Under the pieces are notes generated by a model. The model was not told the DNA's origin. It ran no database searches and saw only the letters and a program-made list of their open reading frames with translations. Below, in pieces: positions 47,529-59,140 of a stretch of DNA of 64,000 nucleotides (its first letter is position 1; the number at the start of each line of letters is the position of its first letter). Made by a program: the position numbers and the translations under genes. Source of the stretch: Trema orientale (lineage: Eukaryota; Streptophyta; Magnoliopsida; Rosales; Cannabaceae); assembly GCA_002914845.1 (NCBI GenBank), contig JXTC01000048.1, positions 1,035,946 through 1,099,945 of the forward strand, written 5' to 3'.

Positions 47529-50500
47529 GTATATATTTGTGCATGTATATATCAAATACATTTTGACTTGTCCGTTCCACCTTCTGTTTGGTCTCCAAGA
47601 AAATTCCAGAAAAAAAATGAAGAGAATTTAAGAATCTAGTTTCTGGGTTTTTCTTTTATTTGTTTATTTTATTAATATATATATATATTTTTTCAATGAG
47701 GAGTTGGTTGTGGGAGTTAGTAAATAAGAGAGTTCATTAGCTCAGCTTAGTGCAATTGGTGAACACTTTAAGTGATTTATCCTGATATAAATAAGCCCTT
47801 TTTCAAGCTTAGCTCATGGTCTTCAGAGCTTGTTTTTTTAGCATAGTCTATTATCTATTTTGTAGTGAGCCTCGTTAGAGTATAATATTGATGATGTAAT
47901 AGTTTGCCCATTTATTATCCTTTCTTTTTTTTCCCCTATAGTTCCCATGGTCACACTATGAATGTACATGTTTGACTCTTTCTAGCGCGCGCGCGCACAC
48001 ACACACACAAAATGAAGGAGCCCAGAAAATTGGAGTGTCTCAAAAGTGTGTTCTTGATATTGAATTGTGAAATTGTCCTCTTTTTTCAGGTGATTCCATT
48101 GAAATATTGTACTGCAAGAATAGTAAATATTGAACTGCAATGTTCTTTGAGGTGCATTAGAACAAATTGTAGAGTTAGATCAAGAAATAGAAGTGATGAT
48201 GATGGAGCTTCCAAACAGAATTTATTGCTTCAGCCGCTGTGGAGTCTAAGTAGAAGTTTTTCCACCAAGTTCGGTTTGTTTTCAATAAGCTACAGATGGA
48301 TTCCTAAATTGAGAAAATATGATGGCAGTGTCCCTGAGAAGATTAACTGTTCAGAAGAAATTAGTGCGAAAGTATACATTCCTTTCGTCCAATTAGTTGT
48401 TCAAGTAATGCTGGTTATGTCACTTTCTGTTGCTATTAGCAAGAGTCCATCCTGTAAGTCTCGTTTAGTTATTTTACTTATGAATTATTATCAGGATTTA
48501 CCAATCTGCAATGGCTGGAGCATTTGCTTTTCAGATTTACATGTCCTTATTATGCAGGGGCCCTGACTGAGGAGAATCTTCTCTTCTTAGAGGCCTGGAG
48601 AACAATTGACTGGGCGTATGTTGACAAATCTTTTAATGGACAAAGTTGGTTTCGATACAGAGAAAATGCACTGCGTAATGAACCAATGAATACACGAGAA
48701 GAAACATGTATATTCTTTGTTCTTCCTTGTCAATTATTTACAGGAGTGTCGTATCTTGCCTTGTTGAAAATTTAGCTGAAGATCTTTGCAGACTTGTTTT
48801 TCGACAGGATTCCTTAAGTAGTTTTTTTGACAAAGATAGCTTCTAGACTTGTACTAGTATGCTGCTTTTCTATATCCTGAATGGGTGCTTGAATTCAGAT
48901 ATGGCAATAAAGAAGATGATTGCCACGCTTAATGATCCTTTCACTCGGTTTCTGGAGCCAGAAAAGTTCAAGAGTTTGCGGGTACTATGCTGTTTCGTTT
49001 TTGAATTTCGTGTTTATCTTAGTATGTCAATATTTTTGCTCGAGTAAGAAGAACACTCTAATGTACCATATTGATCACCAATGTATAGACACAATTATTT
49101 AGGCATAACATTCCCTACTTCATTAGATTCAGTAGAAATAGTCTCCCTAAATATTCCAATATCTTCTTTGAAGGCAGTCTGGAACTCAAGGCGCTGTTAC
49201 AGGTGTTGGTCTGTCGATTGGCTACCCTACGAAATTTGATGGATCACCTCCTGGGCTTGTTGTAATATCAGCTGCTCCAGGAGGTCCTGCAAACAAAGCT
49301 GGTGTTTTGTCTGGAGATATTATTCTGGCAATTGATGATACAAGTACAGAAACAATGGGAATATATGATGCAGCAGACAAGTTGCAGTGAGTTTCTTACC
49401 GCTATCAGCTGCTTAACTTTTACATCCGCCTTTTTATTCAATAATTACGTGGCTCTCTGTAAGGAATGCAATAGAGATTAGTTTTGCTGGGTTCCAAATT
49501 GTCAATATGAACCAATTGTTTGGTTATTCTTCTATGTTTAATTTCACCTTAACTCTACAACAGGGGACCTGAAGGAAGTTCAGTGAAATTGACCATTCGC
49601 AGTGGGCCAGAAATAAAGCACCTTGACTTAACGTAAGTTCAGATTTCATCTTTTGTCGCCAGAAATACTGTACTCTCAATGTCTAAGGATACTTTGTTTG
49701 GACCTTTCTTTTCCAGGAATATAAGTTTGCGTTCCCAGAAATCATTTTGAAACTCATATGTTGTGATATACTGCATTATTCTGAGTTCAATACGTAAGCT
49801 AATTTGATGATTACATGCTCAAATGTCCTGGCATACATTATCTATTTCTTCAGTGCCTGTAACTGAAACCTATGTACCCAAGGCATTAATACTTCTAGGT
49901 GATTTGAGCCGATGCAAGGTTTTAGGTTCATTTTCATTTTAGACATAGTCTGCATTTCAGGTTATTTTTGTTTTGTTTTTTTGAGTAATTTTGCTTAAAC
50001 CATTGCCATGTAGGCGTGCAAAAGTTTCATTGAACCCAGTGAAGTCAAGACTATGCAAGTTACCCAGCTCAGGGGAGGATTCCACTGTGATTGGCTATAT
50101 CAAACTAACATCATTCAATCAAAATGCATCAGGTAATATGTTCAGAAAGTTGTGTCGGTCGATTCAGATGGTTAGGCAATTGTTTCTTTTGCCTACTATT
50201 ATTTAGGGACATTACACAGAGGAAGGGACGGAGCAAGAGTTCACAACCTACATGCTTGTTAGCCTCTTGATTCAGATGGAATCACTCTCAAGTTGTTTGA
50301 GAATTTAGATTTTGGTCCTCCATTACCTCTGGAACTTCATCTTTCTTGGATTCGGAGATGAGTGAATTTCTCCGGCTAGCTCTAAGAACTTGCACCCTGT
50401 GCAGGTGCTGTCAGGGAAGCAATTGATACTTTACGGAAAGATGGTGTCAATGCCTTTGTCTTGGACCTTCGAGATAATAGGTGATAACTTATCAGCCAGA

Positions 50501-51697
50501 GTTACATTTGAGACTTTTCCATTTTGTAAGCTTTCTGAAAGCCTAAATTTTGTGCAGTGGTGGTCTTTTTCCAGAAGGAATTGAGATTGCAAAGATCTGG
50601 TAAGCTAGCCGGAGTATTTGATGCAAAGATTTTGCATTGTATTGCATGCTTTTGCTGCATTTTGTTCCTTTAGTACTAAATTTACAATTTACACTTTGGC
50701 ATGCTTCTAAAATTTTGAAGAGCTAATTGACCTTGTACATCAAATTTTAGAAATTTGATGCATTTTATTTATTGAGGACCTTTTAAATTTGACCATTACT
50801 CTTTCAGAAATTAGGTGGGTACTTCTTTCTCTGGTTGGATTATGCTTAACGAATTCTGATTATTAAATTTTTCTATTCAGGTTGGACAAAGGTGTAATTG
50901 TGTACATATGTGATAATCGTGGTGTTCGAGATATATATGACACAGATGGAAGCAGTGCGATAGCAGCTGCTGAACCCCTAGCTGTGCTGGTATAGTTTCG
51001 TGTATGCTTTAATCAATAGAATATGTTTACATAACTGCAGATTAATATTTCTTAGGCTATGTTCGTTATGAATATCTCCCTAAATTGAGCAGAAACAGAA
51101 ACAGAGTTGAATTTTGTATTTCTACAATGCCTTTTTTAATCAGCACGTTTATCCTCTTTTATCTTCCTTGTTTTGTGCTGAAAGATTGCTGAATTAACCC
51201 ATCTGAGCTTTCTTTAGGTGAACAAGGGAACTGCTAGTGCAAGTGAGATACTAGCCGGAGCATTGAAAGACAATAAACGTGCAGTGTTGTTTGGAGAACC
51301 TACATTTGGAAAGGGGTAATATGTTTTGCTTCAACACAATGCATAAACTTAAATCATTTGTTCCTGACACATGGCATTCCATCCCACTTTGCAGCAAGAT
51401 TCAGTCAGTTTTTCAGCTCTCCGATGGCTCTGGATTGGCTGTTACAGTCGCTCGTTATGAGACTCCAGCTCACACAGATATTGACAAGGTTTTGCTTCTC
51501 CTCACGCTCACACGCTGTGTACACACATCTCTCTCTCTCTCTCTCTCACAAGTTGAACTTTCTTCTTATAGGTTGGAGTGATTCCAGACCATCCGCTGCC
51601 AACATTATTTCCCAAAGAAGAAGAGGCATTTTGTGGCTGCCTTCAGGACTCCGCATCTGCTTGCTATTTGAACCAAGTCCAGTTATTTTCAAGATAA
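47374..51697 (+). CDS. CTPA: Carboxyl-terminal processing peptidase, chloroplast (CtpA/D1P family), 13 exons
   Basis: A serine protease of family S41; the CtpA branch trims the C-terminus of the D1 protein of photosystem II in the thylakoid lumen, and homologues may have other lumen substrates. Exons: 47374-47484, 48090-48453, 48558-48707, 48899-48981, 49178-49386, 49564-49632, 50014-50132, 50405-50480, 50558-50599, 50881-50989, 51218-51315, 51395-51488, 51572-51697. All are phase-consistent, 549 aa. Order: transit-peptide-like N-terminus, a hydrophobic lumen-targeting stretch ([14 protein letters not shown]), [16 protein letters not shown], a PDZ domain from about 240 ([29 protein letters not shown]), then the catalytic core with [24 protein letters not shown] and FGKGKIQS. 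By spacing to known enzymes, S451 and K476 form the Ser/Lys dyad. The ATG at 47392 could also start translation. Intron 1 holds (CT)n and (AT)n tracts. Confidence 0.95.
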
Positions 51698-52505
51698 CAG
51701 CGTCTTTCGTGTACAATTACTGGAAGACAACTATTTTTTGGATATGTATTTTGGTATTCTTTTGAGGGTTCACTGATTTACAAAATGTAAGACCCCTCTT
51801 ATTGTCTCGAATGAGTTGAACAGAAACCAAAATTGTCATTATAAAGAATATTCAACCAGAATTCTTTGTTGTTAGAAAATTTGCTAGCTTGATTCTCTTT
51901 TTCCTTTTTCATTTGACTCCATAGGTGATTGAAATATGCTTTCCCCACCAAGACATAGCAACAAATATTCAACCAAAGCTTGTAGAATTTCATAGAATGG
52001 ACTGAAAGAAACTGTTGTGTTTAAAAAAGTAATAAACAAACATATACAGCTAACAAAATGTGAAGGAAAAGGGAATTACGAGAGAAGCAAACTGAAGCAG
52101 AATTTAGCAGGAGGGAGATGTGTCCTATGGAAATAACTCTCATCGGTTACAGCACCTCCTCTATTTAAAAGTACACTAGTTTACTCTTTTTTAGGGATTA
52201 TTCTACCTAAATCTATAGTTCTCAGATTTTATACAATGCACGAAGACAAAAAAGAATCTTCTATAAGAACCCCATCATCCAGGTGAAATAGGGGAAGAAA
52301 GCAGCTAAAAGCATGCTACAAAAATCATCACTAAGAAAGTATGACATGTATACTGGCTCCTTCCGCTGAATTAAGGCAAGCCAGAATATGGTATCAAAAA
52401 GGCTCCCTAGTACTGTGACTCAGACCATTTTACAAGAGACCAGATCCGACGGATGTTACCATCCAGGCATCCAAGTTTGATACTGCTGGAAGACAACGAC
52501 ACAGT
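51698..52505. other. Convergent 3' flanks of CtpA and the membrane-protein gene
   Basis: The two genes end toward each other. The ~800 bp between them should hold both 3' untranslated regions. No other feature is seen. Confidence 0.5.
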
Positions 52506-54178
52506 TCACCAAAGCATTTTACTCCATGATCCCAGAAAAGGGAAGAAAGCAATCAGCAACCTCAACAGCAAAGGGGTGTCACTCTTCCTTTCTCTCCGGC
52601 TCAGCTTACCCTTCTCCGAGGCTGTTTTTCCCGACCCACCTCTCATTCTCGAGGGCCTCACCCCAGATTTAGCTCTTTCGAGATCATCCCATCCACCAAA
52701 AGTGGTTCCATTTTGACCACCCTTGTCGACTGAGCCTTCATTTCCAACAACCCACGATTGATACCCCATTTTACGCCTGCGCGATTCTCCCCCATCATCT
52801 TCTTCTTCTGCTGCTTCTTCTTCCTCAGTTTCAGCATCAGTTACAGTCCTGGCAGATTGTTTCTTTCTCACCCTGGTTCTCCTGCGTTTTGGCCTACTCT
52901 GAGACCTTCCCCATAGTTTTTTAAATGCTAGAGACAATGCTGACTGACCAAGTGGGAGTGCTAATGCCATGAGAAAGGCTTTTGGGCCAGTAGCCACTAA
53001 CCAAGATACGAGTATAATCGGAAGCATCCAACCGTAGGACTTGAAAACCTGCAGTGACATAGAAAACAATATAACATTTAAACCTAACTCAGTAATCCAC
53101 TAGTAGAAGTTAAGAAATAGAAATCTAACAAATAAGAAACTCTAAATCCGTAGTAAGTGCATAAGGCAGTATCCAATTCATAATCAGATGACTCTAGAAA
53201 TATAATCTGCAAGACTCATCCTATCAAAATGTTTATATCCAGTAAAAAGCAATGGTATGAAAAACTCCTACTTGTTATGGTAGGACACAACTTCTAAAGA
53301 AAATATTTTATATGAATTATGTAAATGACAAAAAGGAAAGTTCAAGATGAAATTAGGCCTAAAATGTTCAGCAAAAGATCCTCAGTTTGCACTTGGCACG
53401 AAGAGCAAAAATTCCAGATACACAAGACGTGTTAAAAGGAAAAATGTGAAACTAATCAAAGGGTACCCGCATTGATTAACAGCACAGCAAAAAATGTCTT
53501 ATGGTATTGGAGCAAGGCACTATATATATATATATATATTTTCCTCCAGCCAATATTAAACAAAACCCAATGAAAGCAGAAATAGCTATCAACACAGAAT
53601 AGTCAGCTTTCTTCATCAAAGATTAAAACGCAGCTTTTAATTGATGAATTATCAGACTCCAATATCAGGAAATTCAACTAAACTCAGCTCAAAACCCCAA
53701 AAAAAGCAACACGCCCAAGTCTAAATAATGTATATACTATCTATAACCATTGAACCCATATGAACATATACATATATACTATTTTTCCCAAAACAAAAGA
53801 TAAAAAGCAAAACTTTATAACCTTTAGAATCCAAAAGGCATCAATGGCTTCCTCTAAAATTCCACCAGGACCTTCCTCCATCTCCGGCGACTCATCCGAC
53901 CACCACCGCCTCTTCTTTCCTTTACTTCCATACAACTCTTCCTCATATTCTTCGTCTTCGTCTTCATTGTCATCTTTTTTGCCTCTGAAGTCAAAACCGA
54001 ATTTCTGAGAGCGTCCGGTCTCGGCATTCGAATCCCAACGGCGGTACCCGGCGGCGGACCATGAACGACGGTAATGGAAGGAAGAAGAAGGTGAAACTAG
54101 AGAGAGTGAACGAAGAGAGAAAGTGGGTCGCCATGGAGGAGGCTGTGTGAGGACGACGACGACGACGCCACTCGCCAT
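52506..54178 (-). CDS. Uncharacterised plant membrane protein, probably plastidial, 2 exons
   Basis: Exons 54178-53822 and 53048-52506 join in phase at WILK|VFKSYGW to give 299 aa. The N-terminal ~65 residues are Ser/Arg-rich with few acids, typical of a chloroplast transit peptide. An acidic block (DDNEDEDEEYEEELYGS) and KKRRWWSDESP follow. Then come hydrophobic spans across the splice site (WMLPIILVSWLVATGPKAF, LMALALPLGQSALSLAF), a basic stretch, a Glu-rich block and a C-terminal hydrophobic segment (LLLRLLIAFFPFLG). I recognise the overall type from plant genomes but know no function. Membrane topology is inferred. The gene converges on CtpA. Confidence 0.82.
53049..53821 (-). other. Intron of the membrane-protein gene
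   Basis: A 773-bp intron (donor AAG|GTTATA, acceptor CACTGCAG). It contains a (TA)n run at about 53520-53540 and no other recognisable feature. Confidence 0.7.
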
Positions 54179-54289
54179 TGGGGCTGAGGCACTGACCTTC
54201 CATTTGCCACGTGGTTGTTATCTTCTCGGCTATTAATATTAATTTTGTGCAAATAAAGAGAGAATTATTATTTTTAAAAAAGAAGGAAA

Positions 54290-54650
54290 AACCTAAGTTC
54301 GAGTATTTTGTAAGAAATACTCTGAAGTTTGAATATTCTGTAATTTAAACTCTAAAATTTGGATTCTGCAAAATAATATCCTGAAATTAAGAAATTCTGA
54401 AAATTAATACCTTGAATAGATTTTTTGATTAATATTAGGAACGAAAAAATAATAATATTTTTCACTAAAATTAAATTAATTCATATTATTCATCTTAATT
54501 TTGAGAATATTATTGTATTTTATCAGTTTAAAATCAACACAGGGTATTAATTTTCAGAAATTCGTAATCTCAGGGTATTATTTTGCAGAATCCAAACTTT
54601 AGGATTTAAATTGCAGAATATCCAAACATGAGGGTATTTTTTTACAATTA
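54290..54650. mobile_element. Foldback element, tandem copy 1
   Basis: The left half (GGATTCTGCAAAATAATATC, then TTCTGAAAATTAATACC) is mirrored by the right half (GGTATTAATTTTCAGAAATT, then TATTATTTTGCAGAATCC). This makes arms of ~75 bp or more around a central CTTAATTTTGAGAATATTATTGT. The adjacent unit at 54655 has the same organisation. Confidence 0.65.
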
Positions 54651-54654
54651 TCCC

Positions 54655-54990
54655 TATTTTGTAATTGAAACTTTGAAGTTTTTACTATGTAAAATAATAA
54701 TATAAGATTAAAAAATTTTAAAAATTAATATCATGTACTAACTTTTTGATCAATTTTAATAACGAAAAAATAATAATATCCTCCAATTAAACTATATTAG
54801 TCCTTATTATTATACTTAATTTTGATGATATTATTGTCTTTTATCAATTAAAATTATTCAAAAAATTATCTTATAGTATTGATTTTCAGAAAGTCTTAAT
54901 CTTAGGATATTATTTTATAAAATCTAAACTTCAGGATTTAAATTACAAAACATTGAAACCTCAGAGTATTTATTTTATAGTTTACCCATT
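54655..54990. mobile_element. Foldback element, tandem copy 2
   Basis: It repeats the order of copy 1: TTTTTGATCAATTTTAATAACG, TTAATTTTGATGATATTATTGT, then TTTTCAGAAAGTCTTAATCT and GGATTTAAATTACA. More diverged than its own arms are from each other. A third, very degraded relative follows at ~55130-55430. Confidence 0.6.
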
Positions 54991-55992
54991 CAAAAAATCA
55001 GAATTACAATATTTGATCCCTTACCGTTAGTTTTATAGTTACTTTTACCCCTTAGATAGAATATTTTTAGAGAATATTTTTAGTTTGAGATAATTAGGAA
55101 AAAAAAATTACTCATATTTAAGTGTTATATTATTTTAACCCAAAAATTTAGACTCTCTTAAAATTAAGAATTTATGAAAATTAATACATTTTGTTAATTT
55201 TTTTGAATTATTTTAGCAACGACATTTTGAATTAAGAGGAAGAATAAGAACTATAGCCCATTTGCAATAAATGATACTTTAAAAAATCTTACTAAAATTT
55301 GTCAAGTTAGTGCATGTATTAATTTTCACGTATTAATCCTAGATATGATTTTGTAAAGTAAAAATCTCAAGGTTAAAATTACAGAGTACTTAAATTTTAG
55401 GATATTTTTTCACAATTAACCCTTTAGGTTTAACTTTTTATCTAAATTGCAGACCATTGATCCATAAACGACAACCTTTCTCTGAGGAAAATAAATATAG
55501 AAACTGTCGTTTTCTTTCCTTGTTTTTTCCCCCCTTGGTTTTTGACATTGAGCTGTCGTTTTCTTTTGTGCAGTGCTCTTGCTTTATAATGCTTTCTCAA
55601 CGTCTGTATGGCAATTTGGTAGGAACGGCAACACATTTTAGTGAAAATGATTCCTTACTGTATTCCTTTTTTTTTTGAAAAAAAATTATGCTTCTCAATA
55701 TTAAGTAAAAAACAACTGTTTACAAGCGACAGTGTTTCCATTGTCGTTTTCTCTAATCTCCAAAAGAAAATGATGTCGTTTAGAAAACTTTCGCGAAGTT
55801 TTTGAAGGGCAATAACAATTAAAACGACAGCGTTTAGGATTTTCTTTCTTCCTTGGTTTTTGCTTTTACAGGATATTAGAGAAAACGACAACGTTTTTTA
55901 GCTTAGATATATTTATATATACAAATTAGGAGAGTGAGGTACGATCTGGGGTTCTTCTTCTGCAACTAGTTTTAGAGAGAGAGAGAGAGAGA
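54991..55992 (+). promoter_or_regulatory. Upstream region of the CSNAP gene
   Basis: Degraded foldback remnant to about 55430. From 55465 to 55900 the octamer-like words TGTCGTTT/AAACGACA recur at least seven times on both strands, including AAAACGACAGCGTTT and AAAACGACAACGTTT. A (GA)n tract at 55974-55992 directly precedes the ATG, typical of a plant 5' leader. Confidence 0.45.
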
Positions 55993-56178
55993 ATGAGGCC
56001 GACGGCGATGGATTTCTTCGGAGACATGGATGATCAAGGTTCAGCCATGGCGATGGACGTGGACGACGTTGACCCTCTCGAGATTCTGGGCGACAGCGTC
56101 ATCGCCGACAACAAGCTCGCCGACGCCGACTTCTTCAACTCCTTCCAGGACGACTTCGATGACTCCGACATCAATTGA
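55993..56178 (+). CDS. CSNAP: COP9 signalosome acidic subunit CSNAP/CSN9-like, 61 aa
   Basis: A single-exon, strongly acidic microprotein. Its C-terminal ADFFNSFQDDFDDSDIN closely resembles the conserved C-terminus of CSNAP (COPS9), the ninth and smallest subunit of the COP9 signalosome. That complex removes NEDD8 from cullins and so controls SCF-type ubiquitin ligases. In animals the Phe and acidic residues of this tail anchor CSNAP to the complex. The N-terminal half (MDFFGDMDDQGSAMAMDVDDVDPLEI) is low-complexity and acidic. Size is very close to the human protein. A second in-frame ATG at 56008 could also start it. The CT/GA-rich leader and long T-rich 3' flank fit an expressed gene. Confidence 0.85.
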   Translation: MRPTAMDFFGDMDDQGSAMAMDVDDVDPLEILGDSVIADNKLADADFFNSFQDDFDDSDIN

Positions 56179-57739
56179 TTTCAACTGAATTCTAGGGTTT
56201 CAATCGCTTCTCTTCTTTTCTTTCTAGGGTTTGGGTTTCTTCTCTGATTGGACCCAAAAGTGAGATTCATTAGGGTTTCGATCGTTTCTGTAAAGGAGTA
56301 AAAAAACATCGCTTTGGCTTTTCAAATTCAATTATGCTAATGGCTTAATTGTGTTATTTTGATTTCAATTATTGTTTGTTGAGACTTTAATCATCCTTGT
56401 GCATTTACTTTACTCTCAATTCTAGTTGCTAATCCATGGAGGCTGCTCTGTTTCACTCGATTCATTCCTTTGTCTGATTGGTGGGTTTTTTTTTTTTTTT
56501 CGTTTTTTTTATTATGATCTATATATATATATATATATATATATGGCTAAATGGGAGTGGTTCATAGCTGAGATTAACATCTGATTGGTGTTTTTTTTTT
56601 TTCTTTTTTTTTTCTGGTGGGCTGAATGGGAGTTGTTCATAGCTGAGATTAACCCTTTTTGGAGAAATTTGATAGCATTGGATTGAGTGTGGTTTTGGAA
56701 ATTTGTTATTAACTTATTACATTCATTTGGTTTGAGGATAGAGCCTACTGATTGCTTAATGCTTAAGATGGATTTCTCTGCTAGAGTACTGAAAGCTGTA
56801 GCCTGTAGATATAAAATTCTCATCAAGAGCCCTTTTAGTTTTTGGGTTGAGAAGAATACTCAAAAGCTTTGGATGGTAATTCTCTGTTTGCTTTTTCTCT
56901 TTTTTTGTTTTCTGGTTTGTTTATTGAGAAGACTGAAAGCTGTAGACATGATATTTCTTTGGTTTGTGCTTAGAGAGTTGTGAAATCTGGGTAGATATAA
57001 TTTGACAAAAGGGATGTTGTAGTTTCACGGCAAAAAATGGATGAGGATGAGTGGTGGTAGTAATTACCTGGTTCTGTTTGTCAATTCTCTAGTATATTTG
57101 TCATGGTTTCTTTGAAGCTAATCAGACAATTTTCTAATTTAGCATAAGCGGTCATAAGTCCATACCGCTTATGTTCAATCAATAAGGACACAAATAAGGT
57201 AGAAATGTGCAAAAAATTCATGTGATGAGAAGTATCGATGTTGTTTTTAAGTTTGTGCACAAATATGAGGATTGAGAGCATAGCTTTAAAGCTAAGCAAC
57301 CCTATATATTGTTGAATACAAATTGACCAATTTGGGTATATCTAGATTCAGAAAAAGAAAGGGAAGTGCTTGGCAATATATTTTAACGCAGTCATTGAAC
57401 AGAGACTGAAGTTGACATCATAAGGGACAGAACTCGCACTCATATATATCGTAATATGTTGGAATGCGTATGTGCAAAATTGTAAAGTCACTTAAGAACA
57501 TGATATGAGGCATAAGATCCCTATCTAGGCAAGAGACAAATAGAAGCAAATAAACAATCGAAACTCAAGAACTCCCAAAAACTGAGTAAAAACTCTTAAT
57601 ATTGTTGAACACAAGTAGATTTAGTCTCCTTGGTCCCGTTAATTTACAGGTCCACCATCTGAATGATATTTACACACGACAAGTAAACATCTCCTACTAA
57701 GTACACGTTGAGCAAAAAGAACGAGGAAAAAAGGAACCC
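56179..57739. other. CSNAP 3' flank and intergenic DNA
   Basis: No further gene. A direct repeat GGTTCATAGCTGAGATTAAC occurs at ~56560 and, with one change, ~56635. It is separated by T-rich sequence next to a (TA)n run at 56520-56545. The rest, including 57000-57739, shows no recognisable feature. Confidence 0.5.
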
Positions 57740-59140
57740 CTAGATACTAGGAACTATCCAAAACGGTGGCGGATCAACCTTGCCATCACCATCGCCAAAA
57801 AGATCAAAATAAGGCAGAGGCTTGAATGTTTTAGCTTCCAAACTGTAAACTCCGTTATCATGACCACCATACAAGTAATCACCATTCATACCATCCCAAT
57901 AATCATCTGTAAAATATATGGAGTTTCTGTCGCATTCTGGGAAAGCCGAACCGGAAAACGACATCGATTCATTCCCTCCGAGAAACAGAGCCCGATCTCC
58001 CAAACTATCCACGTTATCCCACTTGTTCCCAGTCAAGTCCATCTTGTGAACACGAAAGGCCACCGTTCTATACGGACAAACCAAAGGGTGTGTGTCCTCA
58101 TCAGTGAGAAGATCGGCCTCATCAAGCAGTTCACCATCCGAGTCCACATAGTAGCCTATAATCCTCGTCACTAGCAGGAACTCCCCCATTGATTCAACCA
58201 AGTAACTCTGACCAAAATACTTGTCGTTTGAGAACTTCCCATCATCCAAACCAAGGCAAAGAGCAGACTCTGGAACAAAGTTCATGACTTTAGCGGGAAA
58301 AGAACCACAATCAGTACTCCTAAGATCCCAAACTTCAACAGTGTTTGAACTCGACAAGGCGTATAAACGACCGTTGTGGCCCAAAATATCGCAGTAGGAC
58401 AAGCTTTGATCACCATCCAAATCAGTCCATGACTTGTCTCCAATTTCGCAGTAGGCGAGTTTTTGAGATACGGAGCCATATATGACAACAACCCAAGTCT
58501 TGTTCTTGTCCTTTTTCTCCTCAGAAAACAGAACAATGGCTTTAGAAATACAGCTCTTTTGCACATCTCGGACTGTCAAGTGGTCACTGATCAACATGAC
58601 ATCTTTCATCAACGGGAGTCGGATTTTTCGGCGAGAAAACGGGTTGAGAAGAAGAGGACTTGCGTTGTGATCCATAATTACGAGCCAACCATGGGACGAT
58701 CCCACGCACCAAGCTTCGGGAGAATCATCGTCGTCGTCGTAGTCGTCGTCAACGCCTTCTTGGAACCATTGTTTGGAGGAGTACTTGTAATGTTGCTTCT
58801 CAACGAGGCTAAAGAATCGGCTAAAATTATCAAGTGAAGGAGAAGCTAATGACCCATATTCGCACCCGTGGCCAAGGTTGGGAAGCATCAGCCACGGAGA
58901 AGAGACAACACGAGATGTTGAGGCGAGATTACTCCAAGAAGAACAAACCGCCTTGAACCGAGAGACGTCGTGGAAAGAAAGCTTCTTCAGAATCAGTTCC
59001 AAGAGATCGGTGTGAAGCCCTGACCAATCTCGATATTGACCGCCCTCTCCTACAATTCGGCTTGATGAGTAGTACAGCCTTCTCTTCTTGTTCGAAGGCG
59101 CCATTGATGTTGTTGTTGTTGTTGTTGCTGTTGACAACAT
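57740..59140 (-). CDS. F-box protein with DUF295 (KIB/SKIP23-like) domain, single exon
   Basis: A 466-aa intronless frame. The F-box lies at about residues 39-75 (DWSGLHTDLLELILKKLSFH, then VCSSWSNLA) and would bind a Skp1-like adaptor of an SCF ubiquitin ligase. The middle holds the family's GSSHGWLVIMDHNASPLLLNPFSRRKIRLP segment in order. The C-terminal DUF295 region contains VAFRVHKMDLTGNKWDNVDS, LGDRALFLGGN and a terminal NSIYFTDDYW/GVYSLEAKTFKPLP segment. The substrate cannot be predicted. DUF295 F-box genes form large, rapidly changing families and some KIB members target GSK3-like kinases in brassinosteroid signalling. An ATG at 59104 (MAPSNKKRR) after the Thr run is an alternative start. 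The frame is intact. Confidence 0.93.
   Translation of the reverse strand: MLSTATTTTTTSMAPSNKKRRLYYSSSRIVGEGGQYRDWSGLHTDLLELILKKLSFHDVSRFKAVCSSWSNLASTSRVVSSPWLMLPNLGHGCEYGSLASPSLDNFSRFFSLVEKQHYKYSSKQWFQEGVDDDYDDDDDSPEAWCVGSSHGWLVIMDHNASPLLLNPFSRRKIRLPLMKDVMLISDHLTVRDVQKSCISKAIVLFSEEKKDKNKTWVVVIYGSVSQKLAYCEIGDKSWTDLDGDQSLSYCDILGHNGRLYALSSSNTVEVWDLRSTDCGSFPAKVMNFVPESALCLGLDDGKFSNDKYFGQSYLVESMGEFLLVTRIIGYYVDSDGELLDEADLLTDEDTHPLVCPYRTVAFRVHKMDLTGNKWDNVDSLGDRALFLGGNESMSFSGSAFPECDRNSIYFTDDYWDGMNGDYLYGGHDNGVYSLEAKTFKPLPYFDLFGDGDGKVDPPPFWIVPSI

Noticed and set aside
47489..47566. Ser-Leu repeat peptide continuing CtpA exon 1
   Set aside because: It is translation of (CT)n and (AT)n microsatellites in intron 1; a good donor at 47485 ends the exon.
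57860..58837. Plus-strand frames opposite the DUF295 F-box gene
   Set aside because: Shadows of the conserved 466-codon minus-strand frame.
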